A DNA stretch of 64,000 nt from Allobosea sp. (GTDB lineage Bacteria > Pseudomonadota > Alphaproteobacteria > Rhizobiales > Kaistiaceae), in assembly GCA_017307955.1 (NCBI GenBank), contig JAFKFV010000010.1:310001-374000 (forward strand). Reading direction: 5' to 3'. A model generated the notes under the pieces. The model saw only the letters and a list, made by a program, of their open reading frames with translations, had not been told where the DNA came from and made no database searches. Shown piece after piece: positions 1 to 8,369 of this stretch. Position 1 is the first letter of the stretch. Every line of letters begins with the position of its first letter. The position numbers were made by a program, and so were the translations under genes.

Positions 1-1
1 C

Positions 2-496
2 GAGCATCTGATGCTGCTCGATCTCGGCCGCAACGATGTCGGCCGCGTCGCCCAGATCGGCTCGGTCAAGGTCACCGACAAGTTCTTCCTGGAATATTAC
101 AGCCAGGTCATGCACATCGTCTCCAATGTCGTCGGGCGGCTGGCCGCACCGAACGACATGCTGGACGCGCTCGCCGCGGGCTTCCCCGCCGGCACCGTCT
201 CGGGCGCGCCCAAGGTGCGCGCCATGGAGATCATTGACGAGCTGGAGTTGGAAAAGCGCGGCATCTATGCCGGCTGCGTCGGCTATTTCTCTGCCGACGG
301 CGCCATGGACACGTGTATCGTGCTGCGCACGTCCATCGTGAAGGATGGGCGCATGTATGCGCAGGCCGGCGCCGGCATCGTCGCCGACTCGGTGCCGGAG
401 AGCGAGCACCAGGAATGCATCGCCAAGGCGCGGGCCCTGTTCCGCGCCGCCGAGGAAGCGGTAAAGTTCGCTTCCCAGGCCGGGCGCGGGCAGTAG
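2..496 (+). CDS. trpE: Anthranilate synthase component I, C-terminal part
   Basis: Partial gene: the frame is open to the left edge, so the start lies outside the window. TrpE makes anthranilate from chorismate, using ammonia supplied by TrpG, as the first step of tryptophan synthesis. The visible part is the chorismate-binding C-terminus of the family, including GRNDVGRV, the [14 protein letters not shown] block, GCVGYFS and the final [17 protein letters not shown] block. TrpG begins 12 bp after the stop and is a separate gene, unlike the TrpE-TrpG fusions found in some rhizobia. Identity is secure; only the N-terminus is missing. Confidence 0.96.
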   Translation, partial: EHLMLLDLGRNDVGRVAQIGSVKVTDKFFLEYYSQVMHIVSNVVGRLAAPNDMLDALAAGFPAGTVSGAPKVRAMEIIDELELEKRGIYAGCVGYFSADGAMDTCIVLRTSIVKDGRMYAQAGAGIVADSVPESEHQECIAKARALFRAAEEAVKFASQAGRGQ

Positions 497-508
497 GGAG
501 AAGCGGCC

Positions 509-1120
509 ATGTCCTTCCTCGTCATCGATAACTACGACAGCTTCACCTACAATCTCGTCCATTATCTGGGCGAGCTCGGCGCCGAGCTGATGGTTCGCCG
601 CAACGACAAGATCACGGTCGACGAAGTGATCGCGCTCGATCCGGAGGGCATCGTCCTCTCGCCCGGGCCCTGCACCCCGAACGAGGCGGGCATCTGCCTC
701 GATCTGATCGAGCGGGCGGGCGACACCATCCCGATCTTCGGCGTCTGCCTCGGTCATCAGGCGATCGGCCAGGCGATGGGCGGCGACGTCGTCAGGGCAC
801 CGAGCCAGATGCACGGCAAGATCTCGACCATCCGCCACAATGGCCGCAGCGTCTTTCGCGGCATCAATGGCCCGTTCCAGGCGACGCGCTATCACTCGCT
901 GCAGGTACGCCGCGAGACGATGCCGGACGTGCTGGAACTCACCGCAGAATCCGACGACGGCGTCGTGATGGGCGCCATGCACAAGACTCTGCCGATGCAT
1001 GGCGTGCAGTTCCATCCCGAGAGCATCGCCTCGGAGCATGGCCACCAGATGCTGAAGAACTTCATCGATCTGGCGCGCGACTGGAACGCCCGTCACCGCC
1101 AGGCGCGATCGGTGGCCTGA
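509..1120 (+). CDS. trpG: Anthranilate synthase component II (glutamine amidotransferase)
   Basis: 203 aa, the usual length. It hydrolyses glutamine and passes ammonia to TrpE. It is a class I glutamine amidotransferase: the nucleophile Cys80 lies in GVCLGHQ, and the His169/Glu171 pair is in VQFHPES. The N-terminal [11 protein letters not shown] block is typical of TrpG/PabA. It could also serve PabB in folate synthesis, as TrpG does in some bacteria, but its position between trpE and trpD points to tryptophan. The ATG is preceded by a GGGAGAAG ribosome binding site. Confidence 0.96.
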   Translation: MSFLVIDNYDSFTYNLVHYLGELGAELMVRRNDKITVDEVIALDPEGIVLSPGPCTPNEAGICLDLIERAGDTIPIFGVCLGHQAIGQAMGGDVVRAPSQMHGKISTIRHNGRSVFRGINGPFQATRYHSLQVRRETMPDVLELTAESDDGVVMGAMHKTLPMHGVQFHPESIASEHGHQMLKNFIDLARDWNARHRQARSVA

Positions 1121-1124
1121 CGCC

Positions 1125-2138
1125 ATGAGCGAGTTCAAGGCTCATATCGCCAAGGTCGCGGCCGGACAGGCGCTCACCCGTGCCGAGGCGGAAGCGGCGT
1201 TCGACATCATCATGTCGGGCAACGCGACGCCGGCGCAGATCGGCGGCTTCCTGATGGCATTGCGTGTTCGCGGCGAGACGGTCGACGAGATCGCCGGCGC
1301 CGTCGCGACCATGCGCTCCAAGATGCTGACGGTCGAGGCACCGGCGGAGGCGGTCGATGTCGTCGGCACCGGCGGCGACGGCTCGCACACGCTCAACATC
1401 TCGACCGCTTCCGCCTTCGTGGTCGCCGGCGCCGGCGTGCCCGTCGCCAAGCATGGCAACCGCGCGCTTTCCTCAAAGTCGGGCGCCGCCGATGTCCTGA
1501 TGGCGCTCGGCGTCAATGTCGATGTGCCGCCCGACGTGATCTCGGCCGCGATCCGCGAGGCCGGGATCGGCTTCATGTTCGCGCCGGCACATCATGCCGC
1601 CATGAAGCATGTCGGCCCGGCCCGCGTCGAACTCGGCACGCGCACGATCTTCAACCTGCTCGGGCCGCTGTCCAATCCGGCCGGCGTCCGCCGCCAGCTG
1701 GTCGGCGTCTTCGCCGCCGAATGGCTGGAGCCGCTTGCCGAGGTGCTGGCGGCGCTCGGCTCGGAACGGGCGTGGATCGTGCACGGCGCCGGCGGCGTCG
1801 ACGAAATCACCTCGACCGGGCCGACGCACGTCGCGGCGCTCGACAAGGGCGCTGTCGAGACCTTCGTCATCACGCCGGAAGAGGTCGGCCTCCCCGTCTC
1901 GCCACCCGAGGCGATCCGCGGCGGCGATGCCGCCCACAACGCGGCGGCGCTGCGTGCCCTGCTCGGCGGCGCCTCCGGCGCCTATCGCGACACGGTGCTG
2001 CTCAATGCCGGCGCGACGCTCGTCGTCGCCGGCAAGGCCGCCACGCTCGCCGACGGCGTCGCGCGCGCGGCCCAGTCGATCGACAGCGGCGCCGCCCTCG
2101 CCCGCCTCGACAAGCTCGTCGCCGTCACAACAGGCTGA
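1125..2138 (+). CDS. trpD: Anthranilate phosphoribosyltransferase
   Basis: 337 aa, full length for the family. It transfers the phosphoribosyl group of PRPP to anthranilate, the second step of the pathway. The PRPP-binding glycine loop GTGGDG lies near residue 82, followed by NISTASAFV and [12 protein letters not shown], all hallmarks of TrpD. The ATG is only 4 bp after the trpG stop, so the two are probably co-translated. A large overlapping frame on the same strand (from 1609) is a shadow whose end is the true trpC. Confidence 0.96.
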   Translation: MSEFKAHIAKVAAGQALTRAEAEAAFDIIMSGNATPAQIGGFLMALRVRGETVDEIAGAVATMRSKMLTVEAPAEAVDVVGTGGDGSHTLNISTASAFVVAGAGVPVAKHGNRALSSKSGAADVLMALGVNVDVPPDVISAAIREAGIGFMFAPAHHAAMKHVGPARVELGTRTIFNLLGPLSNPAGVRRQLVGVFAAEWLEPLAEVLAALGSERAWIVHGAGGVDEITSTGPTHVAALDKGAVETFVITPEEVGLPVSPPEAIRGGDAAHNAAALRALLGGASGAYRDTVLLNAGATLVVAGKAATLADGVARAAQSIDSGAALARLDKLVAVTTG

Positions 2139-2142
2139 ACCG

Positions 2143-2940
2143 ATGACCGACATCCTGAAGAAGATCGAGGCGACCAAGCGCGACGAGATCGAGCTTGCCA
2201 AGGAGCGCATCCGCCCATCCGAGATGGAGGCGCGGGCGCAGGATGCACCGCCCTCGCGCGGCTTCGCCGATGCCATCCGCCGCAAGCATGCCGAGAGCCG
2301 GCCGGCCCTGATCGCCGAGATCAAGAAGGCGAGCCCATCCAAGGGGTTGATCCGTCCGGATTTCGACCCGCCGGCGCTCGCGCGGGCCTATTCCGAAGGT
2401 GGCGCGGCCTGTCTTTCCGTGCTGACCGATGGTCCATGGTTCCAGGGCGCACCGGACTATCTGGCGGCGGCGCGCGAGGCGGTCGATCTGCCGGCGCTGC
2501 GTAAGGATTTCATCTACGAGCCTTACCAGGTCTTCGAATCGAAGGTCTGGGGCGCCGACTGCATCCTGATCATCATGGCCGCCGTTCCCGACGCCATGGC
2601 CCGCGAGATCGAGGACGCGGCCATCGCGAACGGCCTCGACGTGCTCATCGAGGTGCATGACGACGAGGAACTGGACCGCGCGCTTGCGCTGCGCTCGCCG
2701 CTCATCGGCATCAACAACCGTAATCTGCGCACCTTCGAGACGACGCTTGAAACTTCCGAGCGCCTGGCGCCGCGCATTCCCAAGGACCGTGTCATCGTCG
2801 GCGAGAGCGCGATCTTCACGCCGGCCGACATCGCCCGCCTCAGGGCGGCGGGCATCGACACCTATCTCGTCGGCGAGAGCCTGATGCGCCAGCAGGACGT
2901 GGCGGAGGCGACCCGCGCCTTGCTGACCCCGGCCGCGTGA
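2143..2940 (+). CDS. trpC: Indole-3-glycerol phosphate synthase
   Basis: 265 aa single-domain enzyme, not fused to TrpF. It closes the indole ring in the fourth step of tryptophan synthesis. The TIM-barrel motifs [10 protein letters not shown], the SVLTD strand, LRKDFI and GINNRNL are present, and the C-terminal phosphate loop reads VGESLM. I chose the ATG at 2143, 4 bp after trpD, because the protein then starts as [16 protein letters not shown], the family N-terminus; a much longer open frame upstream reads through trpD out of frame. Confidence 0.96.
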   Translation: MTDILKKIEATKRDEIELAKERIRPSEMEARAQDAPPSRGFADAIRRKHAESRPALIAEIKKASPSKGLIRPDFDPPALARAYSEGGAACLSVLTDGPWFQGAPDYLAAAREAVDLPALRKDFIYEPYQVFESKVWGADCILIIMAAVPDAMAREIEDAAIANGLDVLIEVHDDEELDRALALRSPLIGINNRNLRTFETTLETSERLAPRIPKDRVIVGESAIFTPADIARLRAAGIDTYLVGESLMRQQDVAEATRALLTPAA

Positions 2941-3458
2941 CCATGACCGCGACGATCCGGGCCCTCCGGCCGGACGAAGTAGAGCTGATCCCGGCGATCG
3001 AGCGCGACGCCGCCGCCCGTTTCCGCGAGGTGGGGCTGGACGCTATCGCCGATGGCAGCGTCTCGTCGGAGGCGTTCATCCGCGCCGTCATGGCGAAGGG
3101 CGCCGCCCTCGTGGCCGAGTTCGAGGGGACCTTGGTCGGTTTCGCGCTGGCCGGCGTGCTGGACGACGCGCTGCATCTTTACGAACTTTCGGTAGCGACC
3201 GCTCATCACGGCCGCGGCGTCGGCGGCGCGCTGCTCGCGGCGCTGGACAGCGAGGCGGAACGCCGCCTCCTTCCCGCCGTCACGCTCTCGACCTTCGCCG
3301 ATGTTCCCTTCAACGGCCCATTCTATGCGCGGCGCGGCTTCGTGCCCGTCGAGCCGAGTGACTGGGGACCGGCCTTTCATCTGCTGCATGGCGCCGAGCT
3401 GACGGCCGGCATCCCGGTCGAGCGGCGCGTCTTCATGCGCAAGGAGATCGCCCGATGA
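2937..3458 (+). CDS. GNAT-family N-acetyltransferase
   Basis: About 171-173 aa. It begins at GTG 2937, overlapping the trpC stop, or at ATG 2943. The acetyl-CoA loop is visible as [11 protein letters not shown] (R-x-x-G-x-G/A type) near residue 90, followed by the [16 protein letters not shown] strand-helix-strand typical of the fold. The acceptor is unknown: it could acetylate a small molecule or a protein. Position between trpC and moaC, with overlapping ends on both sides, makes it part of the operon, but the domain does not reveal a role in tryptophan or molybdopterin synthesis. Confidence 0.85.
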   Translation: MTMTATIRALRPDEVELIPAIERDAAARFREVGLDAIADGSVSSEAFIRAVMAKGAALVAEFEGTLVGFALAGVLDDALHLYELSVATAHHGRGVGGALLAALDSEAERRLLPAVTLSTFADVPFNGPFYARRGFVPVEPSDWGPAFHLLHGAELTAGIPVERRVFMRKEIAR

Positions 3459-3934
3459 CCCGCCTCACCCATCTCGACGAGACCGGCGCCGCGCAGATGG
3501 TCGATGTCTCCGACAAGGGCGTGACCCATCGCACCGCGATTGCCGAAGGCGCGGTGCGGATGGAGGAAGAGACGCTGCGGCTCATCATGCGTGGCCAGAC
3601 CGCCAAGGGCGATGTCCTCGCCACCGCCCGCATCGCCGGCATCATGGCGGCCAAGAAGACGCATGAGCTGGTGCCGCTCTGCCATCCGATCATGCTCGCC
3701 AAGGTCACGATCGACATCGAGGCCGACGAAGCCCTGCCGGGCCTCGTCGTGCGGGCGACGACCAAGGTGGCCGACCGGACGGGCGTCGAGATGGAGGCGC
3801 TCACCGCCGTCTCGGTCGCCTGCCTCACGATCTACGACATGGCGAAGGCGGTCGATCGCGGCATGACGATCGGTCCGATCCGCCTCGTCGAGAAGCAGGG
3901 CGGACGCTCCGGCCATTGGAAGGCGGAGCCGTGA
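3455..3934 (+). CDS. moaC: Cyclic pyranopterin monophosphate synthase
   Basis: 159 aa, full length. MoaC acts after MoaA to form cyclic pyranopterin monophosphate, the first stable intermediate of molybdenum cofactor synthesis. Family blocks visible are [12 protein letters not shown] at the start, [18 protein letters not shown] in the middle (substrate-binding KK and H), and [20 protein letters not shown] near the end. It overlaps the upstream GNAT gene by 4 bp and moeA by 4 bp. No moaA or moaB is in the window. Confidence 0.96.
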   Translation: MTRLTHLDETGAAQMVDVSDKGVTHRTAIAEGAVRMEEETLRLIMRGQTAKGDVLATARIAGIMAAKKTHELVPLCHPIMLAKVTIDIEADEALPGLVVRATTKVADRTGVEMEALTAVSVACLTIYDMAKAVDRGMTIGPIRLVEKQGGRSGHWKAEP

Positions 3935-5136
3935 AGCCCCTGCTCCCGGTCGAGGAAGCGATCCGCCGCGTCCTCGACGGCGTTGAGCCGCTTGCGATCG
4001 AAAGGGTTCCGCTCGCCGAGGCGACCGGCCGCGTCCTCGCCGAACCACTCGATGCGCTGAGGACGCAGCCGCCGCAGGATGTCTCGGCGATGGACGGCTA
4101 CGCACTGCGCGCCGCCGACGCCGCAACCGTTCCCGCGACCCTGCGTGTTATCGGCGCTGCTCCCGCCGGGCATCCCTTTGCCGGCGCAGTCGGTGCCGGC
4201 GAAGCGGTGCGCATCTTCACCGGGGCAGTCGTCCCCGAGGGCGCCGACGCCATCCTGCTGCAGGAAGACGCGACCGTGATTGGCGATGGGCGGATCGAGG
4301 CGCGGGAAGCCGTCCGAATGGGCCAGCATATCCGACGGCGCGGTCTCGATTTCTCCGCCGGCGAGCGAATGATCGAGCCCGGCATCCGGCTCGGCATGCG
4401 CCAGCTGGCGCTCGCCGCCGCGCTGGATCACGCGACTGTGCCGGTTCGCCGGAGACCTGTCGTGGCCATCCTCGCCACCGGCGATGAACTGGTGCCACCC
4501 GGCTCCGGCGATGGTGGGTCGGGCATCGTCGCCTCCAATTCCTACGGCCTCGGAGCGCTGGTCGAGAGCCTCGGCGGCACGGTCCGCGACCTCGGCATCG
4601 TTCGCGACGATCGGGCGGCACTGGCCGCCGCGATCGATGCCGCGACGGGCGCCGATGTGCTGGTGACGATCGGCGGCGCCTCGGTCGGCGATCACGATCT
4701 CGTGCGCGACGCCCTACAGGAGCGCGGCATGGCGCTCGATTTCTGGCGCATCGCCATGCGGCCCGGCAAGCCGTTGCTGTTCGGACGGCTCGGAGCAACC
4801 CGCGTGCTCGGCCTGCCCGGCAATCCGGTCTCGAGCCTCGTCTGCGCCTTACTCTTCCTGCGTCCCCTCGTTGAAGCCCTTCTCGGGCTGCCGCAGGCGG
4901 ATCCGACCGTGGGCGCCACGCTCGGCGGTCCTGTCCGCGCCAACGATGCCCGGCAGGATTATATCCGCGCCCGGCTCAGCATCGCCGATGACGGCGGCCG
5001 CGTCGCAACGCCGATCGAGCGGCAGGACAGCGCGATGCTCTCCGCCTTCCACCGCGCCGGATGCCTCATCGTCCGCCCGCCGCATGCGGAGGCCGAAGAG
5101 ACCGGGGCACGATGCCGCGTCGTCATCTTGCCATGA
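3931..5136 (+). CDS. moeA: Molybdopterin molybdenumtransferase
   Basis: 401 aa from the GTG at 3931, which overlaps the moaC stop; a TTG at 3916 in the same frame lies inside moaC and is less likely. MoeA inserts molybdate into adenylylated molybdopterin. Visible motifs are [11 protein letters not shown], the TGDELVPPG loop of the MoeA/MogA fold, [13 protein letters not shown] and GLPGNPVSS, with a C-terminal beta domain ending near residue 400. It closes the biosynthetic series trpE to moeA. Confidence 0.95.
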   Translation: MKPLLPVEEAIRRVLDGVEPLAIERVPLAEATGRVLAEPLDALRTQPPQDVSAMDGYALRAADAATVPATLRVIGAAPAGHPFAGAVGAGEAVRIFTGAVVPEGADAILLQEDATVIGDGRIEAREAVRMGQHIRRRGLDFSAGERMIEPGIRLGMRQLALAAALDHATVPVRRRPVVAILATGDELVPPGSGDGGSGIVASNSYGLGALVESLGGTVRDLGIVRDDRAALAAAIDAATGADVLVTIGGASVGDHDLVRDALQERGMALDFWRIAMRPGKPLLFGRLGATRVLGLPGNPVSSLVCALLFLRPLVEALLGLPQADPTVGATLGGPVRANDARQDYIRARLSIADDGGRVATPIERQDSAMLSAFHRAGCLIVRPPHAEAEETGARCRVVILP

Positions 5137-5293
5137 TTTGAGTAAAAAAGAGGCGAAGCTGGTTCCTGTTAATAAAGCATTCACTTTCGACAGGAACGGG
5201 CGTATTTCTAGCTGGCCACCCGCATCGCATCGACTGGAACGACTCCTGCATTGGAGCGTTGGACGACGAGCGTCGTACGCCGGGAGGGAGACC

Positions 5294-5560
5294 ATGGACC
5301 GCACGACTGGAAATGCCGCCAACGGGTTGCCCAAGGACGCGCGCAATCTCGGCCTCGGGTCGAGTTTCGCCGCCGGCGCCCTGATGCTTTGCCACATGAA
5401 CAGTTCGGGCCTCGGCCGCTACGAGCAGCTGATGACGGATCTGAGCCGGTTCAACAGTGCGCCGCTGCCGCAGCCGCAGCGCCGCCGCGTCGCAGAAAGC
5501 AAGATGGGCGTCCATCCGGTCCGCACCCGGTTGTTCGGCTGGTTCAGCCGCGGCAGCTAA
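5294..5560 (+). CDS. Small protein of unknown function
   Basis: 88 aa. I do not recognise the family. The ATG follows a strong GGGAGGGAG ribosome binding site, and a hairpin with a T-rich tail follows the stop, so it looks like a real short gene. The protein has a hydrophobic stretch around FAAGALMLCHM (residues 25-35) and a basic Pro/Arg-rich second half ending in RLFGWFSRGS. It may be a conserved lineage-specific protein. In related genomes lexA often follows moeA, but it is not here. Confidence 0.6.
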   Translation: MDRTTGNAANGLPKDARNLGLGSSFAAGALMLCHMNSSGLGRYEQLMTDLSRFNSAPLPQPQRRRVAESKMGVHPVRTRLFGWFSRGS

Positions 5561-5572
5561 GCCGACGGGCCA

Positions 5573-5602
5573 AGGCAGCCGAGGAATTGGCTGCCTCTTC
5601 TT
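5573..5602 (+). terminator. Intrinsic terminator after the trp-moe region
   Basis: GGCAGCC (5574-5580) pairs perfectly with GGCTGCC (5589-5595), extended by one A-T pair, around an 8-nt loop. TCTTCTT follows. It lies just after the small gene at 5294 and between two convergent genes. Confidence 0.75.
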
Positions 5603-5624
5603 ATGCGTAGTGCTGTTGCGTTTT

Positions 5625-6407
5625 TCAGCGCGCGCGTCGCGTGTGGCCACCGTGATGGCGCGCCTCGGTCGACGCAATGTCGATATCGACGACGATCGGC
5701 AGATGATCCGAGGCGACGCGCGACAGCGGCGTGCGCACCACTTCGACATTCTCGATATGAGCGCGGCCGCGCAGCCAGACATGATCGATGCGCAGCGTCG
5801 GCATGCGACCCGGAAAGGTGGGCTTCGCCTTCCGGGTTCCCCATTCCTTCTGCACGTCCGTGAATTCCGACGCCAGGCGCCGGTAAGGCATCAGGCCGGG
5901 CGGCGCATTGAAATCACCCACGAAGACGACCGGATCGCGGCATTCGGGATGGCCGAGCCATTCCGGCCCGAGCAGCGTCGTCAGCTGCAGCATCTGCTCA
6001 TGCGGCCACACGCCGAGATGGGTGTTCACGACCTGCACTTCGGATCCGCCGACTTCGACCGAGGCCCAGAGCGCACCGCGCGGCTCGACCTTGATGCGGT
6101 CATGGAAGCCTGGCAGGCGACCGGTCCGGATGCGGCGGATCGGCAGCGCGGTCAGGATGGCGTCGCCGTAATGCTCGGCGCCGTTCTGCGTCGACGGATT
6201 GAAGTGTGCCTTCATGCCGAGAAGCTGGGCGAGCGTATGGGCCTGGTCGATGCCGCCTGAGCGCGCACGCCCGACATCGATCTCCTGCAAGGCGACGATG
6301 TCCGGCTTGCAGGCGGCGATCACATGCGCGACGCGGTCGGGCGCATGCAGCTTGTCGATGCCGATGCAGGCATGGACATTGTAGGACAGAATCCGGAATC
6401 GACCCAT
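5625..6407 (-). CDS. Endonuclease/exonuclease/phosphatase (EEP) family protein
   Basis: 260 aa from the ATG at 6407, which has AAGGTG upstream. It is a metal-dependent phosphodiesterase of the EEP superfamily. The motif series is complete: LSYNVHACIG, ALQEIDVG (Glu metal ligand), NTHLGVWPHEQ, GDFNAP (Asp/Asn pair), IDHVW and the C-terminal SDHLPIVVDI (catalytic Asp-His). No signal peptide or membrane segment is evident, so it is probably cytoplasmic. The substrate (DNA, phospholipid head group or another phosphoester) cannot be told from sequence; gene partners in the same direction are the amidohydrolase upstream. Confidence 0.88.
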   Translation of the reverse strand: MGRFRILSYNVHACIGIDKLHAPDRVAHVIAACKPDIVALQEIDVGRARSGGIDQAHTLAQLLGMKAHFNPSTQNGAEHYGDAILTALPIRRIRTGRLPGFHDRIKVEPRGALWASVEVGGSEVQVVNTHLGVWPHEQMLQLTTLLGPEWLGHPECRDPVVFVGDFNAPPGLMPYRRLASEFTDVQKEWGTRKAKPTFPGRMPTLRIDHVWLRGRAHIENVEVVRTPLSRVASDHLPIVVDIDIASTEARHHGGHTRRAR

Positions 6408-6458
6408 GTTCAAGCACCTTCCCAACCGGGCAACCCTGGCCCGGCGCCGCGGGTTCCC

Positions 6459-7754
6459 TCAGTGCGACACATGAGGCCGATAGGACGCGGGATCGAGCGT
6501 GGACGGTCGCCCGGCGAGGTCGAGCCGGGTGAGGCGCTTCGGCGCCTCGGCGATGACCTTGCCGCGGCGCACGACCGCCAGCCGGGGCGCACGCATGCGC
6601 ACCGCCTCGATCGGATCGGGCGCCTGGAGGATGACGAAATCGGCATTCTTGCCCGGCGCGAGACCATAGTGTTCCAGCCCCAGAATCCTGGCCGGCACGG
6701 TGGTCACCGCGTCGAAGGACCAGCGGATCGCCTCGCGGCTCGTCATCGGCACCGCATGAACCGCCATATTGGCGACATCGAGCATGTCGGCCTGGCCGAG
6801 CCCGTACCACGGATCCATGCAGCAATCCTGGCCGAGCGCGACCGGAATGCCGAGCGCGCGCATCTCTGGGATGCGCGTCAGGCCGCGGCGGCGCGGATAG
6901 GTGTCGTGGCGACCCTGCAGGGTGATGTTGATGAGGGGGTTGGCGATCGCCGAAACGCCGGCCTCGTGCATCAGCGGCAGCAGCTTCGAAACATAGTAGT
7001 TGTCCATCGAGTGCATCGAGGTGAGATGCGAGCCGGCGACACGCCCGTGGAGTCCGAGGCGCTGCGTCTCCGCGGCCAACGTCTCGATATGGCGCGACAT
7101 CGGGTCGTCGCTCTCGTCGCAGTGGAGATCGACCATCAGGCCGCGCTCCGCCGCGATCTCGCACAGCGCCCGCACCGAGGCGGCGCCATCGGCCATGGTG
7201 CGTTCGAAATGCGGAATGCCGCCGACCACGTCGACGCCCATGTCGAGCGCCCGCTCGAGGTTCTTCGCGGCATTGGGCGAGCGGTAGTAGCCATCCTGGG
7301 GGAAGGCGACGAGCTGCAGGTCGAGATAGGGCTTCACCTTCTCGCGCACCTCGATCAATGCCTCGACGGCGAGCAGCCGGTCGTCGCAGACATCGACATG
7401 GCTGCGCACCGCGAGGAGGCCCTGCGAGACGGCAAGATCGCAATAGCGCAGCGCGCGTTCGATCACCGCCTCATGGGTCAGGAGCGGCTTCAGTTCGCCC
7501 CAGAGCGCGATGCCTTCGAGCAGCGTGCCCGACTGGTTCATCCGCGGCAGGCCGAGCGACAGCGTCGCATCCATGTGGAAATGGCAATCGACGAAAGGCG
7601 GGGCGACGAGATAGCCCTCAGCATCGATGACCCGGCCCGCTTCGGCCTGGATCGACGGCGCGATGGCGGCGATGCGGCCGCCCTCGACCGCGATATCGAG
7701 GCCCGGCCGGCTGTCGGGCAGCGTCGCGTTGCGGACGATGAGATCGAAGGCCAT
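6459..7754 (-). CDS. codA: Amidohydrolase, cytosine deaminase-like
   Basis: 431 aa from the ATG at 7754 (MAFDLIVRNATL). Metal-dependent amidohydrolase: the HxH metal pair is in VDCHFHMDATL, the next His is in VDLHCDESDD, another in AGSHLTSM, and the catalytic Asp is in the GQDCCMDPWYGLG block characteristic of cytosine deaminases. The likely reaction is cytosine to uracil plus ammonia. Relatives that act on isoguanine, creatinine or other cyclic amidines share these motifs, so substrate assignment is an inference. It lies about 50 bp upstream of the EEP gene. Confidence 0.82.
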   Translation of the reverse strand: MAFDLIVRNATLPDSRPGLDIAVEGGRIAAIAPSIQAEAGRVIDAEGYLVAPPFVDCHFHMDATLSLGLPRMNQSGTLLEGIALWGELKPLLTHEAVIERALRYCDLAVSQGLLAVRSHVDVCDDRLLAVEALIEVREKVKPYLDLQLVAFPQDGYYRSPNAAKNLERALDMGVDVVGGIPHFERTMADGAASVRALCEIAAERGLMVDLHCDESDDPMSRHIETLAAETQRLGLHGRVAGSHLTSMHSMDNYYVSKLLPLMHEAGVSAIANPLINITLQGRHDTYPRRRGLTRIPEMRALGIPVALGQDCCMDPWYGLGQADMLDVANMAVHAVPMTSREAIRWSFDAVTTVPARILGLEHYGLAPGKNADFVILQAPDPIEAVRMRAPRLAVVRRGKVIAEAPKRLTRLDLAGRPSTLDPASYRPHVSH

Positions 7755-7853
7755 GGAATCCCTGCATGTCTCTGACCCGCCTATCGGATCAGGACATCGT
7801 GGCCATTGCAAGCGCCGGCAGACGGTTCGCAGCCGCGATGCCGCCGGCCAAAT

Positions 7854-8330
7854 TCACTGTGGATTGTATGGCGCGGTCGTGGCGGCATAGGCGGAGCTGA
7901 AGGCCGCGCCGGCATCGGCGCCAAGCGACGTCGTTACCTGCTCGCCGATCGCGGTTGCCTCGGCCTTGGGCAGCGTCGCCGCGGCGTTCGCGAGCGCCGC
8001 CGCGAGTTGCGTCGCATCGGAGGCACCAAGCTTCGGATCGCCGCCGAATTTCGGATCGGTGCGATACTTCGCCATCATCTGCTCGATCAGCGGCTTGCAG
8101 GCGGACTGGCACTGTTCGAGCTTGGCGAGATCATCCTGGAAGCCGAGCGCGGCCGTATCGATCGTCGCGTTCGAATCGAGCTTCTGCTCCATGGTCTCGA
8201 TCTGCTGATTGGTCGACTGCGCGAAGGACGGCGCCGCCGCCAGCAGCGCCACCGCGAGCATGGCCGGGCCGACGAAGCCCCTCGCCGGCAGCGTCAGCCG
8301 AACCAGACCGATTTCGTCACGACCCCACAT
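7854..8330 (-). CDS. Small secreted protein downstream of the RND pump
   Basis: 158 aa; a GGGGGAGG ribosome binding site precedes the ATG at 8330. The N-terminus has a hydrophobic signal region (about residues 20-37) ending in SFAQ, a good signal peptidase I site, so the protein is probably periplasmic. The mature part is helical and Ala/Gln/Leu-rich, with a CQSAC cysteine pair near residue 75. I do not recognise the family. It starts 39 bp after the efflux pump gene on the same strand and may be co-transcribed with it, but no established partner role is known to me. Confidence 0.65.
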   Translation of the reverse strand: MWGRDEIGLVRLTLPARGFVGPAMLAVALLAAAPSFAQSTNQQIETMEQKLDSNATIDTAALGFQDDLAKLEQCQSACKPLIEQMMAKYRTDPKFGGDPKLGASDATQLAAALANAAATLPKAEATAIGEQVTTSLGADAGAAFSSAYAATTAPYNPQ

Positions 8331-8369
8331 GCGAACCTCCCCCTTGTCGATCTTCCGTCGACGGCGGCC

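Noticed and set aside
5137..5293. LexA-type SOS box after moeA
   Set aside because: GTTC at 5161 is not followed by a second GTTC after seven bases, and no lexA gene is present.
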